Shown here in pieces: positions 16,607 to 25,224 of a DNA stretch of 64,000 nucleotides; within the stretch, counting starts at the first letter, position 1, and the number at the start of each line of letters is the position of its first letter. The DNA is taken from NCBI GenBank assembly GCA_033811195.1, contig JAPXOZ010000001.1:62001-126000 (forward strand). Reading direction: 5' to 3'. Source of the stretch: Cacconaster sp033811195. GTDB taxonomy: Bacteria; Bacteroidota; Bacteroidia; Bacteroidales; UBA932. The notes beneath the pieces are model-generated. The model was not told where the DNA came from, ran no database searches, and saw nothing but the letters and a program-made list of their open reading frames with translations. A program made the position numbers and the translations under genes.

Positions 16607-19417
16607 TTATTCGGCGGGGTTCATCACAATCTTGACCAGGTTGCCCTGACCGATGAATTCCGAAACAAAATTCTTCACCTTTTCAGAGGTGAGGGAATTG
16701 ATAATTGCTTCACGCTCAGTGTCAAGGTCCACACCTGTAAGATCATACTGACGTAAGTTGTTTGACCAGTAACTGTTACTAATACGAGATTCGGAGACAT
16801 TCTTTAGAAAATTCTCCCTGATTTTCACCATCTGTTCTTCGGTAGGGCCGTTCTTTACGATATCCTCAACACCTTTGATTGCCAACGCAATCATATCTTC
16901 CGCTCTTGTGGGGTCGGTATCAAACTGAATGAACATCTCTCCCCTGTTCTGAGGTATTGCCGATACAGAGCCTTGTGTACCCACACCATAGGTTGCACCC
17001 TCCTCCTCTCTGATGGTCTCTGTATATACGAGGTCAAGAGTATAGCGGAAAGCTTGCATTGTAATTGCGTTCTCGAGATTATACTCCACATCACCACTAT
17101 AGATCAGCAGCACGCTGCTCTTGGGAGTGGTCATCGGAGCATTAAAAATATTCTCAACCTTACCGGGTACTACCTGAAGATTTTGGTCGATATATACACT
17201 TCCTTCGCCTACAGTGGGAAGAGAGCCGATATATTGCTCGACCAAAGGCTTGATCGTCTCAAGATCAACATTACCGGTGATATAAACGCATGCACCGGCC
17301 ATACTTGAGAATAGATTCTTGTAGGATTGCTCAAGGGAAGCTACCGACATTTTACTCACCATATCCATTGAGATAAGTTGTTTACGGGGGTTGTTGCCGT
17401 ATGCAGTCTTGAGATACGCATCGTATAGGATATAATTGGGCTGTTTGGAAAGATTGGGAACAACAGCATTCATTTGGGCAAATGCTGGAGCTATCTCTTC
17501 TTCAACAAACCTTGGCTCAGTCACCTGGAGATATACAAGTTGCATCAAGGTCTCGAAGTCTTTTGGTGCGCTTTGACCGGTTATTCCATGGAATTCATCC
17601 TCTATGAAAGGTGATTCCGAGACGATTTTGCCGGTAAGCATTTTACTTAATGCTGTCGAAGGAAAATGAGAAACACCCGCCAAATTGTTGTATAGCATGA
17701 GCATATTATCATCAACCGAAGGAATGTCCGACTCTGCGATCAGGGATTTTCCACCGGGTACCTGAAGACGGAAAGTCACCTCCTCCTTTTTGTAATCTGA
17801 AGGTCTTACAACTACGCGGATGCCATTATCGAGGGTCCATACTGTGGAAGTAAAGAGACCCTCTTTTTCCTCTCTCACTTTGCTGCCTATAAGAAGAGCT
17901 GCGTCTACAAGTTCGCCAAACTCCTCTTCCTGAATATCAGACTCCATCTCGGCACTCTTTACCTTGTCGATTATAGTGATAAAATCCTGCTCTGCAGGAT
18001 GCACTAGGCCCTCTCTCTCAGGAGCAAGATAGAGAACCACTACATTCTTATCATAAGAAATAGTCTTAAGGAATGCATTTATTACATCGACTGAAAGAAA
18101 GGGAAGATAACCTTTTATCTGCTCTTCTTTGTATGCAGGAGTCATACAAGGCCAACCCTGGAAGAAGTCAGACATATAATCCCATACATACTCGCTATTC
18201 TTGCGACTATCTGCATTGGAAGTGGCCCTTTCAGCGTTAGTAATCATATTGGTCTTGGCCCTCTCGAGTTCACTTTCTGTAAATCCGAACCTTTTTGCCT
18301 TTTCTATTTCAGTCAAAGCTGCCTCAAATGCTGTCAAAGCCTCTCCATCCCTAAATGCTGCGCTTGCCATAAGCGCATCCGAGGTGAGGATCAAGTTCGT
18401 GAAAGCAGTGCCGCCGGCAAAGAATGGAGCATCAGCCTTCTTGGTAATATCTTCGAATCTTTCAGAAAAAACGGCATTTACCAGATCTATAGCCAGGTCA
18501 TTCATAAAACCCGCACCGTACTGGCGTGCCATCCTTGGAGTCAAAAGAGGATATTTAATGACAAACCTCACCTGGCTAACACTTGTTTCAGGGTCTGTGA
18601 TAATGCCGACAATGGGTTCTTCGTTTTCCGGAAGGAATATCTCCTCTTTGGGTTTAGGATTTTCGTGTGCGGGAATATCCTCGAAAAGTGCCCTTAGCTT
18701 GGCCTCAATCACTTCAGGGTCGATATCACCAACTACAACTACTGCCTGAAGATCGGGACGATACCAGGTATGGTAGAAATCCTGAAGTTCACTTGCATGG
18801 AAGGTCTCAAGATTTTCCTTAGTACCAATGATATTGCAGGTAGCATATTTAGAACCTTTGTATAGATGCTCCCAAATCTTCTCTGTGTTTCTCCAATCTG
18901 CGGTGCGACGGGTACGCCACTCCTCTATGATCACGCCTCTCTCCTTATCTATTTCAACTGGATCGTTGGTCACAAAGGCGGAATAGTCGTGCATTACCAG
19001 CAGAGCTGTGTCAATAATGCCTTCCCTAGTCGTGGGAATATTGTTAAGCATATACATTGTCTGCTCCACTCCTGTGGAGGCATTGATATTGGGTCCGAAA
19101 CTAGCTCCGATGCTCTCGAAATAATTGATCATCATCTTACCGGGGAGATTCTTCGTACCGTTGAGTGCCATATGCTCCAGGAAATGAGCAAGGCCATCTT
19201 GGGCGGGAGTCTCCTGGATAGCACCTACATTGGTGAAAAGGAAATAGTCAGCTCGCTGTGCGGGCTTGTCGTTGTGTCTAATGTAGTAGGTCAATCCGTT
19301 ATCAAATTTGCCGTACCTTACGGAGGGGTCTCTCTCAAGGAGGCCCTGCGGATTAACCTGTGCAAAAGAAATAAATGTCACGAGGAGTGACAAAATCGTT
19401 GAAGTGATTCTTCTCAT
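16607..19417 (-). CDS. M16 (insulinase/pitrilysin) family metallopeptidase
   Basis: A 936-aa zinc peptidase with a signal peptide (LLVTFISFAQ). The N-terminal active half has the inverted zinc motif HFLEH (78-82) followed by MALNGTKNLPG, with the third ligand expected in the DKERGVIIEEWRTR region. The second, non-catalytic half begins near residue 510 and completes the two-domain clam-shell expected of periplasmic M16 enzymes. The size equals that of Bacteroidales homologues. It probably degrades peptides in the periplasm. It is divergent from the small LysR-type gene (93-bp gap), and no clean -7 box is visible for it. Confidence 0.93.
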   Translation of the reverse strand: MRRITSTILSLLVTFISFAQVNPQGLLERDPSVRYGKFDNGLTYYIRHNDKPAQRADYFLFTNVGAIQETPAQDGLAHFLEHMALNGTKNLPGKMMINYFESIGASFGPNINASTGVEQTMYMLNNIPTTREGIIDTALLVMHDYSAFVTNDPVEIDKERGVIIEEWRTRRTADWRNTEKIWEHLYKGSKYATCNIIGTKENLETFHASELQDFYHTWYRPDLQAVVVVGDIDPEVIEAKLRALFEDIPAHENPKPKEEIFLPENEEPIVGIITDPETSVSQVRFVIKYPLLTPRMARQYGAGFMNDLAIDLVNAVFSERFEDITKKADAPFFAGGTAFTNLILTSDALMASAAFRDGEALTAFEAALTEIEKAKRFGFTESELERAKTNMITNAERATSNADSRKNSEYVWDYMSDFFQGWPCMTPAYKEEQIKGYLPFLSVDVINAFLKTISYDKNVVVLYLAPEREGLVHPAEQDFITIIDKVKSAEMESDIQEEEFGELVDAALLIGSKVREEKEGLFTSTVWTLDNGIRVVVRPSDYKKEEVTFRLQVPGGKSLIAESDIPSVDDNMLMLYNNLAGVSHFPSTALSKMLTGKIVSESPFIEDEFHGITGQSAPKDFETLMQLVYLQVTEPRFVEEEIAPAFAQMNAVVPNLSKQPNYILYDAYLKTAYGNNPRKQLISMDMVSKMSVASLEQSYKNLFSSMAGACVYITGNVDLETIKPLVEQYIGSLPTVGEGSVYIDQNLQVVPGKVENIFNAPMTTPKSSVLLIYSGDVEYNLENAITMQAFRYTLDLVYTETIREEEGATYGVGTQGSVSAIPQNRGEMFIQFDTDPTRAEDMIALAIKGVEDIVKNGPTEEQMVKIRENFLKNVSESRISNSYWSNNLRQYDLTGVDLDTEREAIINSLTSEKVKNFVSEFIGQGNLVKIVMNPAE

Positions 19418-19495
19418 TTTAAATTGTTAAATAAATATTATAAAAAGTGGTATCAAAAAAAATAAAGTTCATCTTATAAATTTATGCATTTTCAC

Positions 19496-19503
19496 TAACT
19501 TTG
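19496..19503 (+). promoter_or_regulatory. -7 promoter box for the small LysR-type gene
   Basis: TAACTTTG matches TAnnTTTG exactly and ends 7 bp before the ATG at 19511, so the mRNA should be leaderless or nearly so. Confidence 0.6.
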
Positions 19504-19510
19504 TGCCATT

Positions 19511-19762
19511 ATGACCGACAAAAGACTGCAAGTGTTCGTAGTGGCTGCCCGCCAGTTGAGTTTTGTCAAAACTGCAAAAATTATTGGCATATCCCAACCG
19601 GCTGTTTCAAAGCATATCGCCCTGCTCGAAAAGGAGCTCGGCGGAGCACTGTTTCTTAGAATAAGCCAAACCCTTGTCCTTACAAAAAAGGGCGAACAAC
19701 TTCTGGAGATAGCCGACAATATACTTGCGCTATACCAGTCTATCGATACTCTAAAAGATTGA
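19511..19762 (+). CDS. Single-domain LysR-type winged-helix protein
   Basis: The 83-aa product is only the DNA-binding half of a LysR-type regulator: RLQVFVVAARQLSFVKTAK, then GISQPAVSKHIALLEKELG (helix-turn-helix at about 17-45) and the wing LFLRISQTLVLTKKGEQLL. The linker helix ends at residue 83 and no effector-binding domain follows: the next gene's end lies 9 bp away on the other strand and no frameshifted remainder exists. It is therefore a genuine one-domain protein or a very clean truncation. It could act as a dimeric DNA-binder without ligand control. The M16 gene (divergent) is a possible target. Confidence 0.85.
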   Translation: MTDKRLQVFVVAARQLSFVKTAKIIGISQPAVSKHIALLEKELGGALFLRISQTLVLTKKGEQLLEIADNILALYQSIDTLKD

Positions 19763-19771
19763 CGGGCCACT

Positions 19772-20782
19772 TTATAGATCTTTGAGCTTGTCAAAAGTGA
19801 TTTTTCCACGGGAAAGATAGAATTTCAGCACTATGCTATGTGGATAGTAGCCCTTGTTGTTGATCTCTTCTGAAAATGGTGAAGGATCCAGTTCACGTTT
19901 CATCCGAGAATAATCGCGATGTGCGCGCCATACGGCCTTAAGATTTTCAATCTTACCGGTAATAAGATATATCATGGCAGAAGCTCCGTCCAGTAATTTA
20001 CGGACAAATAATCTTCTCCACCGAACCTTGTCAGGGAGATTTTTCCAGAGCATCAACAAGCTGTTGCGATAATTCAGATAAAGCTTGTGAGGAGACTCGT
20101 TGGGAAGAGTGCCTCCTCCGACATGATAAATTTTTGAAGAAGGAATAGCCCACACCTCATATCCCAGCAATTTTGCCCGCCAGCAGAGATCGATTTCCTC
20201 CATGTGAGCAAAAAACAATTCCTCCAAACCTCCCAAATGGTGATAAAGTGAGGATCTTATCATCAGACAGGCACCGGTAGCCCAAAATACCTCTCTCGGC
20301 TGATCATATTGTCCGTTATCCTTCTCGATATTGGAGAGAATACGACCTCTGCAGAAAGGATATCCATATTTGTCAATGAATCCTCCTGCCGCGCCGGCAT
20401 ACTCAAACGAGTCTCTATCTGCCACCGAAAGTATCTTTGGTTGGCACACACCGACTTCGGGATTCTCCTCCATAAAGGAAAAAAGAGTGGCGGCCCAGCC
20501 GGGAGTCACCTCTACATCCGAGTTGAGCAGCACATAATAATCGGCCTCAACTTCGGCTAAAGCACGGTTATAACCGCCGGTGAAGCCCCAGTTGCGGTCA
20601 AACTCTATTACTCGTATATAGGGATGATTTTCTTTTAACCACTCCACTGATCCATCCCCGGAGCCATTGTCAGCCACAACCACAAAACAATGTTCGTCGT
20701 TTGTGCAATCAAGAAGGGTCGGAATGTACCTTTCAAGATAATTCCGACCATTCCAGTTAAGTATGACTATAGCACAATCCAT
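19772..20782 (-). CDS. Family 2 glycosyltransferase (rhamnosyltransferase-like)
   Basis: A 336-aa GT-A fold enzyme. The opening CAIVILNWNGRNYLERYIP, VVADNGSGDGS, and the metal-binding LLNSDVEV motif define family GT2; ARGACLMIR-like ATGACLMIRSSLYHHLGG and EEIDLCWRAKLLGY (acceptor/base region) follow. There are no membrane segments; a cytoplasmic peripheral enzyme making cell-surface glycan is likely. It lies 17 bp after the Ser/Arg-rich secreted protein gene and may be co-transcribed with it. The sugar specificity cannot be read from the sequence. Confidence 0.93.
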   Translation of the reverse strand: MDCAIVILNWNGRNYLERYIPTLLDCTNDEHCFVVVADNGSGDGSVEWLKENHPYIRVIEFDRNWGFTGGYNRALAEVEADYYVLLNSDVEVTPGWAATLFSFMEENPEVGVCQPKILSVADRDSFEYAGAAGGFIDKYGYPFCRGRILSNIEKDNGQYDQPREVFWATGACLMIRSSLYHHLGGLEELFFAHMEEIDLCWRAKLLGYEVWAIPSSKIYHVGGGTLPNESPHKLYLNYRNSLLMLWKNLPDKVRWRRLFVRKLLDGASAMIYLITGKIENLKAVWRAHRDYSRMKRELDPSPFSEEINNKGYYPHSIVLKFYLSRGKITFDKLKDL

Positions 20783-20799
20783 ATAGGAGGCTTTCGGAG

Positions 20800-22182
20800 T
20801 TATAGGGCGAGGACCACCTCAAAGTAGAGGGCTCCGTCGATGACTGTCACCTTGTAGAGTGCATCTTCGACCTGATAATATGTCTCGCCTGCTATCTCCA
20901 CTTCTACGTAGTCGTCTGGCAACTGGGTGATTAGAGCTCCGATAGGAGGTTCAATCACATAGTAGCGACCATCGACAAGAGTGTAGAAAACTCCATCTTG
21001 ATAGTAATATTCTTCATTTTGGTTAGCTACGTTTGTTACGTAAGAATCAACCTCCCTAATAGTGTAGTTGGTATTGATTCTTGAGTAACTCTCAGCCAGT
21101 GCAACGGCACGATTTGCACGCTCGACTGCATTATTCAGGGCATTAATAACTGCCACAGTCAGAGCCACATTGAGCAGGGTGCTGCTGATGTATGTGCCTA
21201 CGGGCGGGCGGCAGATTATATATCCTCCTCCGAAGTAAGGACGGTAATAGATACCATCATAATAGTAGTAGTGAATGTGGTTATGAACCCTAAGTACCGC
21301 TCTATAAGGAAGGTAATGGATTCGGTAACCGAAGTAGTGATGACCGTAATGATAAGAAGGAACCGGCTTGTAGTGCTTCTTGATATAGGGTCTCACCCAG
21401 TTTTTATCCCTTGGAGCGGGTACGCTGTTGTGATATTGTACGGCAGCCGGTTTACGGTCAACCGCTGAGGCATTAACCCTGTCAGAACTTCTCCTTGGAA
21501 CAGTGCTATTGACGCTTGTAGCGTTCCTGCGGGTAGAGGTTGAGACAGAGGATCTATTTGTACCGGAGCTTGCAGCAGATCTGTTGCGGTCGGTGGTGAC
21601 TGCCTGTCTACTTGAGCCGGAACTCCTTCTGGTGGCTGTGTTATCCGAGCCTCTCACTACGGAAGAGCTGTTTGAGCTGCGTCTTGTAGTAACTGTGGAG
21701 CTGCGTGAGCCTGAAGAGGAGCTTGAGCCGGTGCTACCTCTGTAATCTTTCACCTGGCGGTCTGAAGTAGTGGTCGTCCTCCTGCGAGTAGTAGTGCTCT
21801 GTGACTGAGTCCCTGAGGAGGGAGACTTGTAGTTTGGATCAACTTTGAGGTCGAATGTATTGTCTGATGAAGCCTTCACTCCTGTCCTTCTCTGCGAAGT
21901 GCTTGAAGTGCTGCGGCTCTGAGAGCTGCTTGAGCGGCTGCTTGAAGTAGTACGACTCTGCGAACTACTGGAGCGGCTGCCGGAGGTGCTGCGGCTCTGC
22001 GAACTACTGGAGCGGCTGCCGGATGAAGAGCTGCTGGAGCGGCTGTTGGAAGAGTTGCTGCTCTGAGATGTCCTACGTTCGCTCGAACTGCTCGTTCTCC
22101 TATTTTGTCCCCATACCTCACTCGGGCTAGCTAACATCATTATGATGCTAAGGACTAAAGCTACTTGTGTAAACCTCTTCAT
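20800..22182 (-). CDS. Secreted Ser/Arg/Thr-rich protein with DUF6515-like C-terminus
   Basis: The 460-aa product has a signal peptide (LVLSIIMMLASPSEVWGQ), then about 200 residues of low-complexity Ser/Arg/Thr/Gln sequence (about 25-240) built partly from near-identical short blocks such as GSRSSSSQSR. The C-terminal part (about 250-460) has HYHYGHHYFGYR-like Tyr/His-rich sequence, a hydrophobic segment near TYISSTLLNVALTVAVINAL, and two copies of a YYYxDGVFYxxVxGRYYVIxPPxG motif typical of DUF6515. The domain has no known function; a cell-envelope location is inferred. The promoter at 22236-22243 is divergent from galE. Confidence 0.8.
   Translation of the reverse strand: MKRFTQVALVLSIIMMLASPSEVWGQNRRTSSSSERRTSQSSNSSNSRSSSSSSGSRSSSSQSRSTSGSRSSSSQSRTTSSSRSSSSQSRSTSSTSQRRTGVKASSDNTFDLKVDPNYKSPSSGTQSQSTTTRRRTTTTSDRQVKDYRGSTGSSSSSGSRSSTVTTRRSSNSSSVVRGSDNTATRRSSGSSRQAVTTDRNRSAASSGTNRSSVSTSTRRNATSVNSTVPRRSSDRVNASAVDRKPAAVQYHNSVPAPRDKNWVRPYIKKHYKPVPSYHYGHHYFGYRIHYLPYRAVLRVHNHIHYYYYDGIYYRPYFGGGYIICRPPVGTYISSTLLNVALTVAVINALNNAVERANRAVALAESYSRINTNYTIREVDSYVTNVANQNEEYYYQDGVFYTLVDGRYYVIEPPIGALITQLPDDYVEVEIAGETYYQVEDALYKVTVIDGALYFEVVLAL
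21956..22023 (-). repeat. Direct repeats inside the Ser/Arg-rich coding region
   Basis: A 29-bp block (key part GAACTACTGGAGCGGCTG) occurs at 21956-21984 and again at 21995-22023, a 39-bp period in frame, giving repeated SSSQSR peptide blocks. Looser copies flank it. It is coding and not a CRISPR array. Confidence 0.75.
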
Positions 22183-22235
22183 TTTTTAAAATTTAAGTGG
22201 TAAGTATTCACTTTATATATTATCAAATAACGGAC

Positions 22236-22243
22236 CAAATATA
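22236..22243 (-). promoter_or_regulatory. -7 promoter box for the Ser/Arg-rich protein gene
   Basis: TATATTTG on the minus strand matches TAnnTTTG exactly, 53 bp before the start at 22182. It lies only 12 bp from the opposing galE box. Confidence 0.6.
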
Positions 22244-22255
22244 ACTATTTATTCT

Positions 22256-22263
22256 TACTTTTG
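22256..22263 (+). promoter_or_regulatory. -7 promoter box for galE
   Basis: TACTTTTG matches TAnnTTTG exactly, 22 bp before the galE start codon. The -33 regions of this and the opposing promoter must overlap. Confidence 0.65.
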
Positions 22264-22285
22264 TATTACAAAATACTGTAATGAT

Positions 22286-23323
22286 ATGAAGAAGGGAGTA
22301 TTAGTTACCGGAGGAACGGGTTATATTGGTTCACATACCGTTGTGGAGCTTATCAAAGCGGGTTATGAAGTGATTATCGTCGATAATCTTTCAAATTCCG
22401 ATGTGTCGGTGATTGACGGCATAGAGGCCATTACCGGTGTCAGGCCTGAGTTTGTCAAAGCGGACTGCAGAGAGAGCGCTGCATTGGAAAAACTTTTTGA
22501 AAAGGGGAAATTTGACTCAATAATACATTTTGCAGCGGCAAAAGCCGTTGGGGAATCGGTCGAACAGCCTTTGGAGTATTACCACAACAATATCCTTTCC
22601 CTTATCAACATCATCTCCTTGATGCGAAGGTACAAAGTTCCCAGTCTAGTCTTCTCATCTTCCTGCACCGTCTACGGACAGCCTGAGGTACTCCCCGCCA
22701 CCGAACAGACTCCAAGACTTGAGGCAGAGTCTCCTTACGGCAATACCAAACGCATTTGTGAAGATATAATCCGCGACAGCGTCAAGGCCTATAGCTCCCT
22801 CAGTGCCATCGCACTGAGGTATTTCAACCCCATAGGAGCACATCCCAGTGCACTTATTGGCGAATTACCGCGCGGGGTGCCCAACAATCTCCTCCCCTAT
22901 GTCACTCAAACTGCTGCGGGCATACGCGAGGTGCTGAGCATCTTTGGAGACGATTACAACACTCCGGACGGCTTTTGCATCCGTGACTATATCGACATCA
23001 ACGATCTGGCCGCTGCACATGTTGTTGCACTCAATAGGATGATCAATGGAATGATGAAGGAGAGCTTTGAAGTCTTCAATATCGGCACCGGACGCGGGGT
23101 TTCTACGATGGAAATTGTCAAGACCTTTGAGGAAGTCAACGGACTACACCTCAACTATCGCATTACCGGCAGACGTGAAGGCGATATCGAGGCAATATGG
23201 GCTGACCCAACCTATGCAAATGAGGAACTCGGCTGGTACGCACGTAAAAGTCTTTACGAAACGCTCCGCTCCGCCTGGAAGTGGCAGCAGAGGCTTAGTG
23301 GAATGGAAATTTCCGAAGATTAA
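22286..23323 (+). CDS. galE: UDP-glucose 4-epimerase
   Basis: The 345-aa protein interconverts UDP-glucose and UDP-galactose with bound NAD. It shows the Rossmann motif GGTGYIGSHTVVELI at the N-terminus, DNLSNS, HFAAAKAVGESV, the catalytic Ser/Thr region SSSCTVYG and the YGNTK (YxxxK) motif, plus ALRYFNPIGAHPS and the RDYIDINDLAAAHV region. The length and all family signatures are normal. It is convergent with the tRNA nucleotidyltransferase gene; the two stop regions overlap by 4 bp. Confidence 0.95.
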   Translation: MKKGVLVTGGTGYIGSHTVVELIKAGYEVIIVDNLSNSDVSVIDGIEAITGVRPEFVKADCRESAALEKLFEKGKFDSIIHFAAAKAVGESVEQPLEYYHNNILSLINIISLMRRYKVPSLVFSSSCTVYGQPEVLPATEQTPRLEAESPYGNTKRICEDIIRDSVKAYSSLSAIALRYFNPIGAHPSALIGELPRGVPNNLLPYVTQTAAGIREVLSIFGDDYNTPDGFCIRDYIDINDLAAAHVVALNRMINGMMKESFEVFNIGTGRGVSTMEIVKTFEEVNGLHLNYRITGRREGDIEAIWADPTYANEELGWYARKSLYETLRSAWKWQQRLSGMEISED

Positions 23324-24723
23324 TTTTTCGACTCAAGGCCCAATTCGGTGGCCATGGACTCCATCAGATGATAGGCTGCCTCAAATTCATTGGGTATTTC
23401 TCCATCTAGGATGGCATTCTTAATACGCTCCTTAATGACACCTACGACGATACTAGGCGACAAGCCATATTTCTCCATAATCAACTCACCCGTAATGGGA
23501 TTCTTGAAGTTACGAATGGCATCCTTCGCCTCTACTTCAATAAGTTTTGCTTCTACAATTTCGAAATTGCGCTGAATAGCCTTAACCTTATATTCATTCT
23601 TCGAAGTGACATCCGCGCGACAGAGAGTCATCAGATCATCTATATCATCCCCCGCATCGAATAGGAGACGACGCACTGCAGAATCTGTCACCTCTTCAGT
23701 AACTAACGCTATAGGACGCAGATGAAGCAATACCATCTTCTGCACATATTTCATCTTATCATTCAGAGGCATCTTGAGCTGCTTAAATATACCCGGCACC
23801 ATCTTGCTACCTATAAATTCGTGTCCGTGGAATGTCCATCCTATACCGGCTTCGTACTTCTTGGTGGCGGGTTTGCCTACATCGTGAAGCAAAGCAGCCC
23901 AACGTAGCCAGAGATCTCCTCCGGCAGCTGCAACATTGTCCAACACTTGTAGTGTGTGCTCAAAATTGTCCTTGTGTCCACAGCCATCCACCGTCTCCGC
24001 AGATTTGAGATTGGAGATGGCAGGGAGTATAAGGTGCAGCAGTTCGCATTCGTCTAGCAGACGCAAGCCGCTTGAAGGGTTCTCCGCCATCAATATCTTA
24101 TGCAGTTCATCAGCTATCCTTTCGCGCGCAAGGATATTAAGACGTCCGGCATTGCGGCGAATAGAGTCCAATGACTCGGGCACTATACGAAATCCCAGTT
24201 GCGTGGCAAATCTTATGGCGCGTATCATACGCAAAGGATCGTCGGAATAGGTAGTATCGGGATCTGTCGGAGTACGTATCAGGCCGGCATCCAGATCGCG
24301 GATGCCGCCGAAAGGGTCTATCAGGGTGCCGTAGTCCTCTTTTTGAAGACTGAAGGCAAGCGCATTGATGGTAAAGTCGCGGCGCAGTTGATCATCTTCT
24401 AGCGTACCCTCCTCAACAATGGGTTTTCTAGAGTTACGGCGATAGGATTCGCGTCTTGCGCCTACAAATTCGAGTTCAATGCCCTCATATTTGAGCATTG
24501 CAGTACCGAAATTGCGAAATACTGTGACACTGGTACCCAGCACCTTTGCCACTGCCTCAGCCAGTTCGATACCGCTCCCCTCTACCACTATATCTATATC
24601 CGTACTCTCCCTCTGGAGAAAATGATCACGCACATAGCCACCTATGACAAAGGCTTTTACCTTCAGTTTGGCAGCCAAGGCTGCCACTATCTCAAATATC
24701 TTATGATCCAACGGCCCTTTCAT
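23320..24723 (-). CDS. CCA-adding/poly(A) polymerase family tRNA nucleotidyltransferase with HD domain
   Basis: A 467-aa class II nucleotidyltransferase. The head domain has GGYVRD and the catalytic DIDIVVEG carboxylates; the neck has RRDFTINALA and DPLRMIRAIRFATQLGF; the body ends with an HD phosphohydrolase-like domain (ALLHDVGKPATKK, about residues 280-290). This arrangement adds or repairs the CCA end of tRNA; a poly(A) polymerase role cannot be excluded from sequence alone. Its ATG overlaps the stop of the upstream HsdR_N-like gene by 4 bp, so the two are translationally coupled. Confidence 0.92.
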   Translation of the reverse strand: MKGPLDHKIFEIVAALAAKLKVKAFVIGGYVRDHFLQRESTDIDIVVEGSGIELAEAVAKVLGTSVTVFRNFGTAMLKYEGIELEFVGARRESYRRNSRKPIVEEGTLEDDQLRRDFTINALAFSLQKEDYGTLIDPFGGIRDLDAGLIRTPTDPDTTYSDDPLRMIRAIRFATQLGFRIVPESLDSIRRNAGRLNILARERIADELHKILMAENPSSGLRLLDECELLHLILPAISNLKSAETVDGCGHKDNFEHTLQVLDNVAAAGGDLWLRWAALLHDVGKPATKKYEAGIGWTFHGHEFIGSKMVPGIFKQLKMPLNDKMKYVQKMVLLHLRPIALVTEEVTDSAVRRLLFDAGDDIDDLMTLCRADVTSKNEYKVKAIQRNFEIVEAKLIEVEAKDAIRNFKNPITGELIMEKYGLSPSIVVGVIKERIKNAILDGEIPNEFEAAYHLMESMATELGLESKN

Positions 24724-25115
24724 AACATCTGCTCATATTTGGGAATCTTATCAAGAAATTGATATTGTTCCGTATCGGGATTCCGGACACAAAGGTAACT
24801 ACTTTTGCCGTTTGTTATTAAAATGTATTTCACTTTTAGCGAAAGATTGTACCTGATGACCTGGTCCACCACCGTCCGGTCAATTGGAATATCAGGGGCT
24901 TTGCACTCCACCAGCATCAGAGGCTGCAGGGATCGGTCAAAGACCAGCACATCAGCCCGGTACTGCATCCCATTGAAAGTAAAGGCCCACTCACTCGACA
25001 TTAGCGGGAGAGGTACTTGCCACTCCTGTGCAAGCCAGGCAATGACATTCTGCCGCACCTCTTCCTCAGGTGTTAGCCTGACATACTTTTTCCTCAACGG
25101 ATCAAAAATCTCCAT
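24720..25115 (-). CDS. Stand-alone HsdR N-terminal-like (PD-(D/E)XK fold) protein
   Basis: The 131-aa product matches the nuclease domain at the N-terminus of type I restriction subunit HsdR: TPEEEVRQNVIAWL, then YRADVLVFD with Asp55, MLVECKAP with Glu70 and Lys72 (the D-ExK catalytic set), and a conserved QVIRYNLSLKVKYILITNG segment. No helicase, specificity or methylase gene is nearby, so it is not part of a restriction system here. It is first in a two-gene unit with the tRNA nucleotidyltransferase, suggesting a role in RNA or DNA end processing, but that is inference. Confidence 0.82.
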   Translation of the reverse strand: MEIFDPLRKKYVRLTPEEEVRQNVIAWLAQEWQVPLPLMSSEWAFTFNGMQYRADVLVFDRSLQPLMLVECKAPDIPIDRTVVDQVIRYNLSLKVKYILITNGKSSYLCVRNPDTEQYQFLDKIPKYEQML

Positions 25116-25161
25116 ATCCCAAAATTATCTCACTGCGAAGATAGTACTTTTTAGGAAATCA

Positions 25162-25187
25162 AGAGGGTGACCGCATGGTCACCCTCT
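25162..25187 (-). terminator. Hairpin at the end of the fimbrial operon
   Basis: A perfect 11-bp stem, AGAGGGTGACC with its complement around GCAT, 38 bp past the last fimbrial gene. There is only a weak T run, so termination may be partial. Confidence 0.55.
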
Positions 25188-25224
25188 AAATATGTTCAAG
25201 CTTTAACTGCTATCTATGAGTCTA

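Noticed and set aside
18201..18749. 182-codon frame on the plus strand within the M16 peptidase gene
   Set aside because: It is antisense to conserved peptidase sequence and has no promoter or recognisable domain.
19763..19772. Frameshifted remainder of the LysR-type regulator
   Set aside because: Only 9 bp separate its stop from the end of a convergent, intact glycosyltransferase gene; no effector-domain sequence is present.
21500..22120. Repetitive Ser/Arg block considered as a CRISPR or satellite
   Set aside because: The repeats are degenerate, in frame and coding; there are no unique spacers.
24720..25115. Restriction-modification system
   Set aside because: Only the HsdR N-terminal-like domain is present; there is no helicase, HsdM or HsdS gene nearby.
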